From Mycobacterium bourgelatii (GTDB lineage: Bacteria; Actinomycetota; Actinomycetes; Mycobacteriales; Mycobacteriaceae): a DNA stretch of 64,000 bases. Below the pieces are notes generated by a model. It was given only the letters and a program-made list of their open reading frames with translations, ran no database searches and had not been told where the DNA came from. Each line of letters starts with the position of its first letter. Within the stretch, counting starts at the first letter, position 1. A program made the position numbers and the translations under genes. Below are positions 7,509-16,173 of this stretch, one piece after another. The stretch lies in NCBI RefSeq assembly GCF_010723575.1, contig NZ_BLKZ01000001.1, positions 992,001 to 1,056,000 of the forward strand, given 5' to 3'.

Positions 7509-10500
7509 CTACCGTAGCCGCAGCCCGCGTGGCGTGCGTGAGAAGCCGGCGTCCACGAGGCCGGTCAGCGCGCTCGTCACGCGCTCGGACGCGTCGGGGG
7601 ATAGCACCGGCACCCCATTGACCCGTTCGACCAGGATCGACGCCACTCGCCGGGCGGTGACCAACTCGGCGAGTCCCAGGGCGGCGGCGCCGTTGGCTGC
7701 GGGATCGTCGGTGAAGGTGAGCATCGATCGTCCGCCCCGTTCGAGGAACCAGGCGAGCACGCCGTCCACCAGGACCACCAGCGCTCCCGCCTTGCGACCC
7801 GGCCGGGCGCCGGCGTGGTCGTCGATGGTGGGCCAGGGCAGGGCGGCCCCGTAGGGATTGGCCGGGTCGGCGGCGGCCAGCACCACCGCGCGGTATTCCG
7901 GGCGTTCGGGGTCGACACTGTCGAGGTAGCTGCGCAACCGGTCGACGGTCGAGGCGACGGCGAACTGTGCGCCGCCCAGTGACTCGACGAAGTACCCCCG
8001 CTGGCACTTGCCGGCCTCTTCGAACGCGCTCAGGACCTTGTAGACCGTGGCGAATCCGCCGGGGATGCCCTCGGCGGCGACGGCGCCCTTGGTCAGCACG
8101 CCGTGGCGGTTCAGCAGCACCTCCACCTGGTGATGTGCGCGCAGCGTGGAGTCCGGCTCGGGCGACGGCAGCGCCGACCATCGGCCCGCAACGGTCGGGT
8201 CGGCTGCGCGGGTGGCCGCATGCGCGACGCTGTACCGGCTCAGCCGCGGGGGGCGGTGTGCCCGGTGTGCGGGCGCCGACCGCTTTCGGGGGCCCTGCCC
8301 GCCGCCGAGCACCGCGCGTACCGGCGCGAAGGTGTCACCGGTGACCCAGCCCGCCCAAATCAGTTCCCACAGTGCGGCTTTCAGCTCCGATTCGGGCAAC
8401 CCGGTGGCCATGAGCTGGCGGAAGAAGTAAGCGCCACCGTTGGCCAGGCTGTCCAGGATCGCCCGGTGGGCGTCGGTGAGGTCAATCTCGGCGGGTGGGG
8501 CCAGCGTGAAGGGCGCCACCTCGGCCGGGTGCAGCGTGATCCAGCCGTCGCTGCCCGAGATCGACCCGGCACCGGCCCAGGTGACCTCGCCGGTGGCCAG
8601 CAGTTCGTCGAGCATCGCCGGCGAGTAGCCGGGGATGCGTGGGGCCAGCACCAGCGGTTCCAGCGCTGAGGCCGGTATCCGAACCCCGGCGAGCTGGTCG
8701 ACCACCGACAGCAGCCGGTCGACGCCCGATGCGCCGGCCGAGCCGGACGTGCCCACTTCGTGCCAGGCCGGCAAGAACCGCCCGTAGGCGGCGGTGCTGA
8801 CGGGCTCGACCTGAGCGCGCAACGCCGCCAGCGAACGTCGGCGCAGAATGCGCAAAACGTCGGCGTCGCACCACTGCTGGGAACCCGCTCCGCCAACCGG
8901 TTCGGCCACGACGAAGTCGCCGCGCACCAACCGGCCGTCGCTGGCCAGCCGGCCCAGGACATCGGCGGTGACCCGCAGCCCCAATCCGAACCGAGCGGCG
9001 GCCTCGGCGGTGGTGAACGGGGTGTGCGTGCGGGCGTAACGGCCGAGGAGTTCGCCCAGCGGATCGGCCACCGCCTCGGTGAAGCTGGCCGGTAGACCCA
9101 CCGGAACGGCGGCGCCGACACCGTCGCGCAGCCGGCCGATGTCCTCGACCGCCACCCACCAGGTGCGGCCGGCGAACGACAACGTCAGCGCGCGTCGGGC
9201 GGCGCGCAGACCTTCGAGCCAGCCGCCGACATCGGTGTTGGGCGAAGACACGCTCGACCGCTCGGCGACCTCGTCTTCGGTGAGCGGACCGAGCAACCGC
9301 AGCAGGTCGGCGACTCCCTCGGCGTCGCGGGCGCGTCGGTCGTCGGAGAGATGCTGCAGCTGGCGACCGGTCGCCGCAATGACTTCGGGATCAAGCAGCT
9401 CGCGCAGTTCGACGCGGCCGAGCAGTTCGGCCAGCAGCGTGCTGTCGAGCGAGAGTGCCGCGGCGCGTCGTTCGGCCAGCGGGATGTCGCCCTCGTACAT
9501 GAACGCGCCGACGTAGCCGAACATCAGCGACGCGGCAAAGGGGGAGGGCTTGGCGGTCTCGGTCTCGATCACCCGTATCCGCCGCTGGGCGATCGCGGTC
9601 ATCAACCCGGTCAGCGTGGGGACGTCATAGACGTCCTGCAGGCACTCGCGGACGGTTTCCAGCACGATCGGGAAATCGGGATACTTGCGGGCGACCTCGA
9701 GCAGCTGAGCGGCGCGCTGCCGCTGATGCCACAGCGGAGAGCGCCGACCGGGATGGCGGCGCGGCAGCAACAGGGCGCGGGCCGCGGATTCCCGGAAGCG
9801 CGAGGCGAACAGCGCCGAGGCGCCCACTTCGGCGGTGACTATCGGGTCGATCTCGTCGGCGTCGAAGACGAACAGTTCGGCGCCGGGCGGCGTGTCGTCT
9901 CCGGTGTCCGGCAACCGCACCACGATGCCGTCATCGGAGGCGGTTGGTTTCTCGTCGAGGTCGTAACGTTCGCGCAGTCGGCGGCCCACAGCAAGCGCGA
10001 GCGGCCCGTGCACGCGCAGGCCGTAGGGCGAATGCAGGACCACCCGCCAGTCGCCGAGCTCGTCGCGGAACCGCTCGACCAGCAGGGTGGTGTCGGTGGG
10101 CACCACACCGGTGGCGGTGCGCTGGTCGTCCAGCAGCACCCAGAGGTTGTCGATCGCGTAGGCGTCGAATCCCAGTTCGGCACAACGCTTGTCGAAGGAT
10201 TCGCGATCCAGACCGGCCAGCTCACCAGTCAGCGCGCCGAGGGCGGCGCCGAGTTCGGCGGGGCGGCCGACGTCGTCGCCGCGCCAGAACGGCAGCCGGG
10301 CCGGCTGTCCAGGGGCGGGCACGACGAGCACCCGGTCGTGGGTGATCTCGACGATCCGCCAGCTGGTGGCGCCCAGCGAGATGACGTCGCCCGGGCGCGA
10401 TTCGTAGACCATCTCTTCATCGAGTTCGCCTACCCGCGAGGGCTTTTCAGAGTCAGAGGCGAGGTAGACGGTGAACAGCCCGCGGTCGGGAATGGCGCCG

Positions 10501-12113
10501 CCGGAGGTGACGGCCAGCCGTTGCGCGCCGGGCCGTGCGGTCAACGTGCCGGTGTCACGGTCGTAGACCAAACGTGGTCGCAATTCGGCGAATTCGGTGG
10601 ACGGGTACTTGCCGGACAGCAAATCCAGGGTGGCCTCGAACACGCTGCGTGGCAGCGTCGCGAAGGGCGCGCTGCGTCGCACGGTGTCGAACCACGCGTC
10701 GGCGTTCAGCGGCTCCAAGGCGGCCGCGGCCACCGTGTGCTGCGCCAGGATGTCGAGCGGGTTGGCGGGCACCCGCATGGTCTCGATCTGGCCGCTGAGC
10801 ATGCGTTGCACACTCACCGCGCAGCCGATCAGGTCGGTGCGGTGCTTGGGGAACAGGACCCCGCGCGAGATTTCGCCGACCTGGTGGCCGGCCCGCCCGA
10901 TGCGTTGCAGGCCACTGGCCACCGATGGGGGCGCCTCCACCTGGATCACGAGGTCGACCGCGCCCATGTCGATGCCGAGCTCCAGGCTCGACGTCGCCAC
11001 CACCGCCTTGAGCTGACCGCGTTTGAGGTCTTCTTCGACGATGGCTCGTTGCTCCTTGCTGACCGACCCGTGGTGCGCGCGGGCCAGTAGTGGGGGAGCG
11101 CCGAAAGTCTGGCCGCTCGCCATCACGTAGGCGGGTGCCCCGCCCGCGACCTGGGGGTTGCCGGCGGAAGGCAGTTCCACTCCCGACCGCTCCGCGTGAA
11201 TCTCGTTGAGGCGCGCGGTAAGTCGCTCGGCCAACCGCCGTGAGTTGGCGAACACGATGGTGGAATTGTGCGCTTCGATGAGATCGACCAGCCGTGCCTC
11301 GACATCGGGCCAGATGGTGTTTTTCTCCAAATTGGCCATGTCCGGCACGGGAACTTGCACGGACAGTTCGACGGTCTTGCTCGACGGCGGAGCCACCACG
11401 GTGGTCCGGGCGGCGGGGTTTACCCCGGACAGGAACCGGGCGAGTTCCTCGGGCGGCCGCACGGTGGCCGACAGCCCGATGCGCTGTGGGCGCGCCGTGC
11501 CGCACAGTTCGTCGAGCCGTTCCAGTGACAGGGCCAGATGCGCGCCGCGCTTGGTGGCGGCCACGGCGTGGATCTCGTCGACAATGACGGTCTGCACGTC
11601 GGCCAGCGTCTCGCGGGCCGCCGACGTCAGCATCAGGAACAGCGACTCCGGCGTAGTGATCAGCACGTCCGGTGGTCGGGCGATGAGCTGACGGCGCAGC
11701 GTCGGGGGAGTGTCGCCGGACCGGACCCCGACGCTGATGCTCGGGACGGGCAGCCCCCGGCGTTCGGCCAGCCGGGTCAGCCCGGCCAACGGGGTGCGTA
11801 GGTTGCGTTCGACGTCGACCGCGAGCGCTTTTAGCGGAGATACGTAAAGGACGCGGGTGCCCACCGGCCGGTCGGCGGCCGTGCCGGCCTGGGCGGCCAG
11901 GTTGTCCAAAGCCCACAGGAAGGCGGCGAGCGTCTTGCCGGAGCCGGTAGGCGCGATGACCAGCGTGTCGTCGCCGTCGGCGATGGCGTTCCAGGCGCTC
12001 GCCTGCGCGGTGGTCGGCGCGGCGAACGTGCTGGAAAACCAGTCCCTGGTGATCGCACTGAAGCGATCCAATGCTGCCAGAGAAGGGGCCGGTTCGGCGT
12101 GCGCGGGGCTCAC
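7509..12113 (-). CDS. lhr: ATP-dependent helicase Lhr
   Basis: Large superfamily 2 DNA helicase (3'-5' translocase on ssDNA, DNA repair), 1534 residues; H37Rv Rv3296 is about 1510. Motif I is APTGSGKT at residues 54-61, motif II is VDEIH, motif VI is QRIGRAGHQ. The long C-terminal region after about residue 850 is the Lhr-specific winged-helix and beta-barrel part (LhrC). The GTG at 12113 lies 31 bases after the tetR stop, which suggests a tetR-lhr-nei operon. Long open frames on the opposite strand inside the gene are GC-rich shadows. Confidence 0.95.
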   Translation of the reverse strand: MSPAHAEPAPSLAALDRFSAITRDWFSSTFAAPTTAQASAWNAIADGDDTLVIAPTGSGKTLAAFLWALDNLAAQAGTAADRPVGTRVLYVSPLKALAVDVERNLRTPLAGLTRLAERRGLPVPSISVGVRSGDTPPTLRRQLIARPPDVLITTPESLFLMLTSAARETLADVQTVIVDEIHAVAATKRGAHLALSLERLDELCGTARPQRIGLSATVRPPEELARFLSGVNPAARTTVVAPPSSKTVELSVQVPVPDMANLEKNTIWPDVEARLVDLIEAHNSTIVFANSRRLAERLTARLNEIHAERSGVELPSAGNPQVAGGAPAYVMASGQTFGAPPLLARAHHGSVSKEQRAIVEEDLKRGQLKAVVATSSLELGIDMGAVDLVIQVEAPPSVASGLQRIGRAGHQVGEISRGVLFPKHRTDLIGCAVSVQRMLSGQIETMRVPANPLDILAQHTVAAAALEPLNADAWFDTVRRSAPFATLPRSVFEATLDLLSGKYPSTEFAELRPRLVYDRDTGTLTARPGAQRLAVTSGGAIPDRGLFTVYLASDSEKPSRVGELDEEMVYESRPGDVISLGATSWRIVEITHDRVLVVPAPGQPARLPFWRGDDVGRPAELGAALGALTGELAGLDRESFDKRCAELGFDAYAIDNLWVLLDDQRTATGVVPTDTTLLVERFRDELGDWRVVLHSPYGLRVHGPLALAVGRRLRERYDLDEKPTASDDGIVVRLPDTGDDTPPGAELFVFDADEIDPIVTAEVGASALFASRFRESAARALLLPRRHPGRRSPLWHQRQRAAQLLEVARKYPDFPIVLETVRECLQDVYDVPTLTGLMTAIAQRRIRVIETETAKPSPFAASLMFGYVGAFMYEGDIPLAERRAAALSLDSTLLAELLGRVELRELLDPEVIAATGRQLQHLSDDRRARDAEGVADLLRLLGPLTEDEVAERSSVSSPNTDVGGWLEGLRAARRALTLSFAGRTWWVAVEDIGRLRDGVGAAVPVGLPASFTEAVADPLGELLGRYARTHTPFTTAEAAARFGLGLRVTADVLGRLASDGRLVRGDFVVAEPVGGAGSQQWCDADVLRILRRRSLAALRAQVEPVSTAAYGRFLPAWHEVGTSGSAGASGVDRLLSVVDQLAGVRIPASALEPLVLAPRIPGYSPAMLDELLATGEVTWAGAGSISGSDGWITLHPAEVAPFTLAPPAEIDLTDAHRAILDSLANGGAYFFRQLMATGLPESELKAALWELIWAGWVTGDTFAPVRAVLGGGQGPRKRSAPAHRAHRPPRLSRYSVAHAATRAADPTVAGRWSALPSPEPDSTLRAHHQVEVLLNRHGVLTKGAVAAEGIPGGFATVYKVLSAFEEAGKCQRGYFVESLGGAQFAVASTVDRLRSYLDSVDPERPEYRAVVLAAADPANPYGAALPWPTIDDHAGARPGRKAGALVVLVDGVLAWFLERGGRSMLTFTDDPAANGAAALGLAELVTARRVASILVERVNGVPVLSPDASERVTSALTGLVDAGFSRTPRGLRLR

Positions 12114-12144
12114 CTAACCCATCGTGCCAACAGGTACCGACAAG

Positions 12145-12822
12145 TTACCGTTGCGGCAGGTCGCGGGCGGTCTTCATGGCGTCGGCCAGTTTGCCCGGGA
12201 TGTTGGGCACCCGGGCGATGGCGTCGAGCAGCATGTGCGCGCAGGCATCGGCGAGCATGTCGGCGTCGGTCGTCGGGTCCATGATCCGCTGGCGACAGAT
12301 TTCGAACGTGAACGCGATCCAGCCGTAGATGATCACCCTCAGGTCGCGCTCGATTTCGGCGTCCAGCGCGCTCGTGTCCGGCATTCCGCTCACGACCTCG
12401 CCGATGCGGCTCATGATGTGTTCCATCTGGCGGTCCTTGGCCTCGTCGTCGATGCCAAGCAGAACCGGGTCCGACCGACCCAGGCCCACGTAGGCGGCCC
12501 AGGCCGCCTCGGGGTTCTGTTGGTGGTAGGCCATGTAGGCCAGCACGCCGGTGCGGATTTCTTCGAACATCGTCATGCCGGGCGCGGGCTCGGTGTTGGT
12601 GGCTGCGTACAGCCGATCGGCCTCGTCCTTCACGACCGCGGCGAAGAACGACCGCTTGTCGGGGAAATAGTGGTACATCAGCGCGCGCGACACCCCGGCG
12701 CGTTCGGCAATCTCGTCGATCCGAACCTCGTCGTAAGGTCGCTTCCCGAAAACTTCCGCCCCCAGGGCGAGCAGTTCAGCGCGTCGATCCTCCGGGGATA
12801 ACCGCCTTCTGGCTGTCGCCAT
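12145..12822 (-). CDS. TetR-family transcriptional regulator (Rv3295-like)
   Basis: Repressor-type regulator of 225 residues. The N-terminal TetR DNA-binding domain has its helix-turn-helix at about residues 30-55 (IDEIAERAGVSRALMYHYF); the C-terminal ligand domain has no recognised effector. The ATG at 12822 was chosen over an in-frame GTG at 12828 because a TAGTAT -10 box (12831-12836 complement) lies 8 bases upstream of the ATG but only 2 from the GTG. It heads the lhr-nei2 gene run, so it may control itself and that repair operon, although no inducer link to DNA damage is visible. Confidence 0.92.
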   Translation of the reverse strand: MATARRRLSPEDRRAELLALGAEVFGKRPYDEVRIDEIAERAGVSRALMYHYFPDKRSFFAAVVKDEADRLYAATNTEPAPGMTMFEEIRTGVLAYMAYHQQNPEAAWAAYVGLGRSDPVLLGIDDEAKDRQMEHIMSRIGEVVSGMPDTSALDAEIERDLRVIIYGWIAFTFEICRQRIMDPTTDADMLADACAHMLLDAIARVPNIPGKLADAMKTARDLPQR

Positions 12823-12830
12823 AAGCACCG

Positions 12831-12836
12831 ATACTA
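12831..12836 (-). promoter_or_regulatory. -10 box for leaderless tetR (Rv3295-like)
   Basis: TAGTAT on the minus strand fits TANNNT and ends 8 bases before the ATG at 12822. No ribosome-binding sequence lies in that gap. Confidence 0.5.
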
Positions 12837-13194
12837 CTCATGTCGTTTAAGCGCTCAGGCGAAACGAGTTTTTTCGCCGAACTTTCTTCCGCGGCGACGG
12901 CGGGGCGTTCGAGCACGCGATATCGGCGCTGGTCGAGCGCGTGCCGATGAAACCTTCGGCGGCCCAACGTTATTGAACGCATGTAAAGCGCCTGATAAGC
13001 ACGGCCAGGATCGGCCGCGGACGTCGGCGCCGCCTCGCCGGCATTTTGGTACGGCCATCGAACCGCCGTCGACTCAACGCAATACGCGCTCGCACGGTTG
13101 CCATCGAATTGGTGGTCGCATTAGTAGGGGCATTGGTGGTGCGCATTGGCCGTGCGCATTGGTGGGTCGCGCGCTGCGGCGAGGCCAAAATGCG
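12837..13194. other. Gene-free segment replacing the lat/lrpA block of H37Rv
   Basis: No convincing gene was found between the tetR promoter and the first SigF promoter. In H37Rv Rv3294c to Rv3290c (including pcd, lrpA and lat) occupy this place. The segment holds an imperfect repeat of about 12 bases built on GCATTGGTGG, five units between about 13104 and 13170, and an inverted pair CACGCG/CGCGTG around 12915-12945. Short open frames here show no recognisable family and no start signals. Confidence 0.6.
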
Positions 13195-13220
13195 GTTTTA
13201 CCAGCCATCGCGCAGGGTAT
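13195..13220 (+). promoter_or_regulatory. SigF-dependent promoter (perfect consensus)
   Basis: GTTT at 13195-13198, a 16-base spacer and GGGTAT at 13215-13220 match the mycobacterial SigF consensus GTTT-N15-17-GGGTAT. It points to the membrane-protein gene at 13318, with a predicted start of transcription near 13227 and a leader of about 90 bases. Confidence 0.75.
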
Positions 13221-13317
13221 TGGACACAAAAGTGGCCGCCGGGTGTAACTAACCAGGCGGCCCGCGCGACGTACTTATTGATCCGCAGCCTGCGGACCAC
13301 GCGACAGAGGGGCTTCG

Positions 13318-13701
13318 ATGCAGGAGGCGCGCGAGCGATCACCGGGTGATCGACTGGGGTTGGAGGACGGTGAGGTCCACGCCGCGATCCGGCTTGCAGT
13401 GCTGGCCATACTTGCCGGCCTGGGCTTCGTCGTCTTGGCCGCCCTGTGGGTGAGCACCTGTCCTGGCACGACGGTGGACACCGTGGCGTGCGGCGTACCC
13501 CAACGAACCGCGTTGGCGCTCGGTGGACCGCTGATCCTGTTGGGCGGCGGACTGTGGGCGTTCCTGCGCACCTACCTGGCGCGGCGCGAGGAACGCACCT
13601 GGTGGGGCTGGCACGGAGCGGGTTGGTTCCTGTTGGGCTTGGCGATGCTGACCGCGTCCATGGGCTTCCCGTCGATCGCCGGACCCTTCCCGGCCCTTTG
13701 A
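13318..13701 (+). CDS. Small membrane protein (Rv3289c-like)
   Basis: Predicted integral membrane protein of 127 residues with three hydrophobic segments at about 22-45, 64-85 and 100-122. Two cysteines lie in the loop between the first two segments (CPGTTVDTVACG). Its position before usfY-rsbW-sigF and its size match the transmembrane protein Rv3289c of H37Rv. The function is unknown. GGGG 7-10 bases before the ATG can serve as ribosome-binding site. A SigF consensus promoter lies about 100 bases upstream, so this gene is probably a SigF target in general stress. Confidence 0.85.
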   Translation: MQEARERSPGDRLGLEDGEVHAAIRLAVLAILAGLGFVVLAALWVSTCPGTTVDTVACGVPQRTALALGGPLILLGGGLWAFLRTYLARREERTWWGWHGAGWFLLGLAMLTASMGFPSIAGPFPAL

Positions 13702-13806
13702 GTCAGGCCCGCGATTGAGTCGGCCCGCGTCGCATTGCGCGCCCAATTTCGGATATTGCGCTTTGATCGGACAACTCGCGTTCTTCACAGCCATACTTCA
13801 AAGTCC

Positions 13807-13812
13807 TACGCT
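13807..13812 (+). promoter_or_regulatory. -10 box for leaderless membrane-protein gene
   Basis: TACGCT fits TANNNT and ends 6 bases before the ATG at 13819; there is no purine-rich ribosome-binding sequence. Confidence 0.45.
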
Positions 13813-13818
13813 TATTGC

Positions 13819-14199
13819 ATGAGGCAAATTCTCGTACGCTTAGCTGTGCTTCTAATTGTGTGGGCGATCGGACTAATGCTGGCGGCGTGGATTGTTCCCA
13901 GAGTTTCGTTGTCGGCGTCGGGGTTCATCGTCGCGCTGGTGTTGTTCTCGGTCACGCAGGCGCTGCTGTCGTTCTTGATCTTGAAGTTGCCGCATGAATA
14001 CGCATCCCTACTGCTGGGCGGGAGCGGCCTGGCATTGACCCTCCTCGCCCTGGTTCTCGCGGCTGAATTGACCGACGGGGTCAGCATCGGCGGCTTCCCC
14101 TCGTGGGTGGCCACCACCGTGATGGTCTGGCTTGTCACGACGATTGGTGCGATTTCCCTGCCCGACCTGTTCGATCGCCAGGACGCCGCCTCGGTGTGA
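13819..14199 (+). CDS. Four-segment membrane protein (holin superfamily IV-like)
   Basis: Predicted membrane protein of 126 residues with four hydrophobic helices at about 5-27, 31-53, 58-82 and 95-118 and very short loops, resembling the mycobacterial 'phage holin family' type IV membrane proteins. The name reflects fold similarity only; nothing here suggests a prophage. The frame is open further upstream to 13735, but that extension would be basic, lacks a start signal and runs through the predicted -10 box at 13807, so 13819 is preferred. I do not recall an equivalent at this place in H37Rv. Confidence 0.8.
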   Translation: MRQILVRLAVLLIVWAIGLMLAAWIVPRVSLSASGFIVALVLFSVTQALLSFLILKLPHEYASLLLGGSGLALTLLALVLAAELTDGVSIGGFPSWVATTVMVWLVTTIGAISLPDLFDRQDAASV

Positions 14200-14322
14200 C
14201 ACAAAGTGTGCGCGTGTGCGTTATTCGGCACCGCCCGCCGGCACGTGCACATTCGGGATTTCGCTGGTACCCCCGAAGTAGGTAGCATTTCAATTGTCTC
14301 GTCCCGTAGGAGAGGAGACGTG

Positions 14323-14640
14323 ATGGGCGATACGCATCACGATCCGACGGATTACTTGCGCACCACGCTGCCGCACGCCGGCCTCGTCATGAAGGACAAT
14401 TTCTTCTGGCCGGGCTTGATTTTGTTTGCTGTATCGGCGTTCGGCATGATCAGCACTGCGGTAGCCGCAGGCTACCGGCACTACGAGTGGCTCGCTACGA
14501 CGATAGTGATCGCCGTGCTGGGATTGATCGCCGGTGCGCTGTGGTTCGCCGTAGAGAACCGTCGCGTCGGCCGCATCGAGGAGCGGTTTTATGCCGCCCA
14601 CCCCGATAGTCGGCCACGCCAACGCGCTACGTCGAGCTAA
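14323..14640 (+). CDS. usfY: UsfY, SigF-locus membrane protein
   Basis: Small protein of 105 residues. A polar N-terminus (MGDTHHDPTDYLRTT) precedes two hydrophobic segments at about 27-48 and 52-74 and a basic C-terminal tail. UsfY (Rv3288c) stands upstream of usfX/rsbW in mycobacteria, and SigF-dependent expression has been reported for the family; the biochemical role is unknown. The ATG at 14323 follows GGAGAGGAGACGTG, the strongest ribosome-binding sequence nearby; a longer open frame from 14206 has no such signal. A weak SigF-like sequence (ATTT at 14258, AGGTAG at 14280) lies upstream. Confidence 0.85.
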   Translation: MGDTHHDPTDYLRTTLPHAGLVMKDNFFWPGLILFAVSAFGMISTAVAAGYRHYEWLATTIVIAVLGLIAGALWFAVENRRVGRIEERFYAAHPDSRPRQRATSS

Positions 14641-14717
14641 TTGGCGAGCTACTTGGCCTGCCCCGTATCACGTCGGTGCATGCCTGCACACCTCGCCGAA
14701 ACTCAGCGGGCAAACCT

Positions 14718-14745
14718 GGTTTCGCCCACCCCGGTGATGGGGTAT
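14718..14745 (+). promoter_or_regulatory. SigF-dependent promoter of rsbW-sigF (perfect consensus)
   Basis: GGTTTC (14718-14723) carries GTTT at 14719-14722. A 17-base spacer leads to GGGTAT at 14740-14745. This matches the known autoregulatory SigF promoter upstream of usfX in M. tuberculosis. The predicted start is near 14752, leaving a leader of about 190 bases before rsbW. Confidence 0.85.
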
Positions 14746-14939
14746 TAAGAGGTCACCATGATGAGCACCGGCATGTCTGCGTTAGCCTGTTGTCCCCGCG
14801 ATCTTTGTGTCGGTCGTGTCTACCTGGCCGTTAGCTGGTTGAATACCCGGTGGCAATCATGAACAACCGGCTGGATCAAGAGGTCGAAGCCGGGATTGAA
14901 GGCGGGAGTGTTGTCGCCCAAATACTGCCGGGAGGCCAG

Positions 14940-15377
14940 ATGACCGATGCGGATCCGCGTAACAATGGGCGCCAACGGGGGCTACGCGCCGTTGAGTTCA
15001 ATGTTGCTGCACGCCTGGAGAACCTGGCGATGCTGCGTACGCTGGTCGGTGCCATCGGCACTTTCGAAGACCTGGATTTCGACGCCGTCGCGGACCTGAG
15101 GCTGGCGGTGGACGAAGTGTGTACGCGGCTGATCCGTTCGGCCACGCCCGGCGCCACCCTCAACCTCGTCGTCGACCCGCGTGATGACGAGCTCGTGGTG
15201 GAGGCTTCCGCAGCGTGCGACACCCACGACGTGGTGGCACCGGGGAGCTTCAGTTGGCACGTCCTAACCTCGCTGGCCGATGACGTCCAGACTTTCCACG
15301 ACGGTCGGCAGCCCGATGCAACCGGGAGCGTCTTCGGTATCTCGTTGACGGCCCGGCGGGCGGCCCCCAGCAGGTGA
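14940..15377 (+). CDS. rsbW: Anti-sigma factor RsbW (UsfX)
   Basis: Anti-sigma factor that binds and silences SigF, GHKL (HATPase) fold kinase-like protein, 145 residues, the same length as H37Rv UsfX. The core FDAVADLRLAVDEVCTRLI holds the N-box type helix. The C-terminal part, with GSVFGISLTARR, is typical of this family. The ATG at 14940 was chosen because GGGAGG (14930-14935) sits 4 bases upstream and the protein then begins like UsfX; an in-frame ATG at 14850 would add 30 unrelated residues. It stops 7 bases before sigF, as expected for a co-expressed sigma/anti-sigma pair. Confidence 0.95.
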   Translation: MTDADPRNNGRQRGLRAVEFNVAARLENLAMLRTLVGAIGTFEDLDFDAVADLRLAVDEVCTRLIRSATPGATLNLVVDPRDDELVVEASAACDTHDVVAPGSFSWHVLTSLADDVQTFHDGRQPDATGSVFGISLTARRAAPSR

Positions 15378-15384
15378 CGACCAG

Positions 15385-16173
15385 GTGACAGCGCGTGCTG
15401 CCGGCGGTTCTGAATCCCGACCTAACGAATACGCCGATGTGCCAGACATGTTTCGTGAGCTGGCCACTTTTGGTTCCGATAGCGCGGAGTTCCAGCGGCA
15501 CCGGGACAAAATCGTGGAACGATGCCTGCCATTGGCCGATCACATCGCGCGGCGGTTCGAAGGCCGTGGCGAGCCGCGAGACGACCTCGTCCAGGTCGCG
15601 CGTGTAGGACTGGTCAACGCCGTAGTCCGGTTCGACGTCGAGACGGGGTCGGATTTCGTTTCCTTCGCCGTGCCCACCATCATGGGCGAGGTCCGGCGGC
15701 ACTTCCGGGACAACAGCTGGTCGGTCAAAGTGCCCCGGCGTCTCAAGGAGTTGCACCTGCGACTCGGCACCGCCACCGCGGATCTGTCGCAGCGGCTGGG
15801 CCGTGCGCCGACCGCCACCGAACTCGCCGCCGAACTCGGGATGGACCGGGAAGAAGTGGTGGAAGGCCTGGTGGCCGGCAGTTCGTACAACACCTTGTCC
15901 ATCGACAGCGGCGGCGGCAACGAAGACGACGACGCCCGCGCCATCGCGGACACCCTGGGCGACGTCGACACCGGCTTGGATCAGATCGAGAACCGGGAGG
16001 CCCTTCGGCCCCTGCTCGAGGCGTTACCCGAGCGGGAACGAATGGTTTTAGTCCTGCGGTTTTTCGAGTCGATGACGCAGACCCAGATCGCCGAGCGGGT
16101 CGGCATCTCTCAGATGCACGTATCCCGCCTACTGGCTAAGTCGCTAGCGCGACTTCGGGACCAGCTGCAATAG
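15385..16173 (+). CDS. sigF: Alternative sigma factor SigF
   Basis: General stress and stationary-phase sigma factor (sigma-B/F class, group 3), 262 residues. Region 2 contains DDLVQVARVGLVNAVVRFD and the aromatic-rich -10 recognition helix. Region 3 is around LRLGTATADLSQRLGR. Region 4 ends with the helix-turn-helix MTQTQIAERVGISQMHVSRLL, which reads the -35. The start is GTG at 15385. The gene is transcribed with rsbW from its own SigF promoter, so it is autoregulated and held in check by RsbW. The last 38 bases overlap the end of a convergent STAS gene. Confidence 0.97.
   Translation: MTARAAGGSESRPNEYADVPDMFRELATFGSDSAEFQRHRDKIVERCLPLADHIARRFEGRGEPRDDLVQVARVGLVNAVVRFDVETGSDFVSFAVPTIMGEVRRHFRDNSWSVKVPRRLKELHLRLGTATADLSQRLGRAPTATELAAELGMDREEVVEGLVAGSSYNTLSIDSGGGNEDDDARAIADTLGDVDTGLDQIENREALRPLLEALPERERMVLVLRFFESMTQTQIAERVGISQMHVSRLLAKSLARLRDQLQ

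Noticed and set aside
9351..11090. 579-codon open frame on the plus strand inside lhr
   Set aside because: It is antisense to conserved helicase motifs, its translation is low-complexity Gly/Arg/His-rich with no family, and GC-rich codon bias creates such frames.
13104..13170. CRISPR-like array from repeated GCATTGGTGG
   Set aside because: Units are about 12 bases, imperfect and adjacent without spacers; no cas genes.
13819..14199. Prophage signal from a holin-like protein
   Set aside because: Only one small membrane protein of that superfamily, with no phage genes, integrase or att-like repeats around.
14257..14285. SigF-like promoter upstream of usfY
   Set aside because: ATTT and AGGTAG match only partly and the spacer is long; left as a weak possibility and not listed as a site.
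14843..14848. GGGTAT on the minus strand before rsbW
   Set aside because: No matching -35 at 15-17 bases and it would point towards usfY against its direction.
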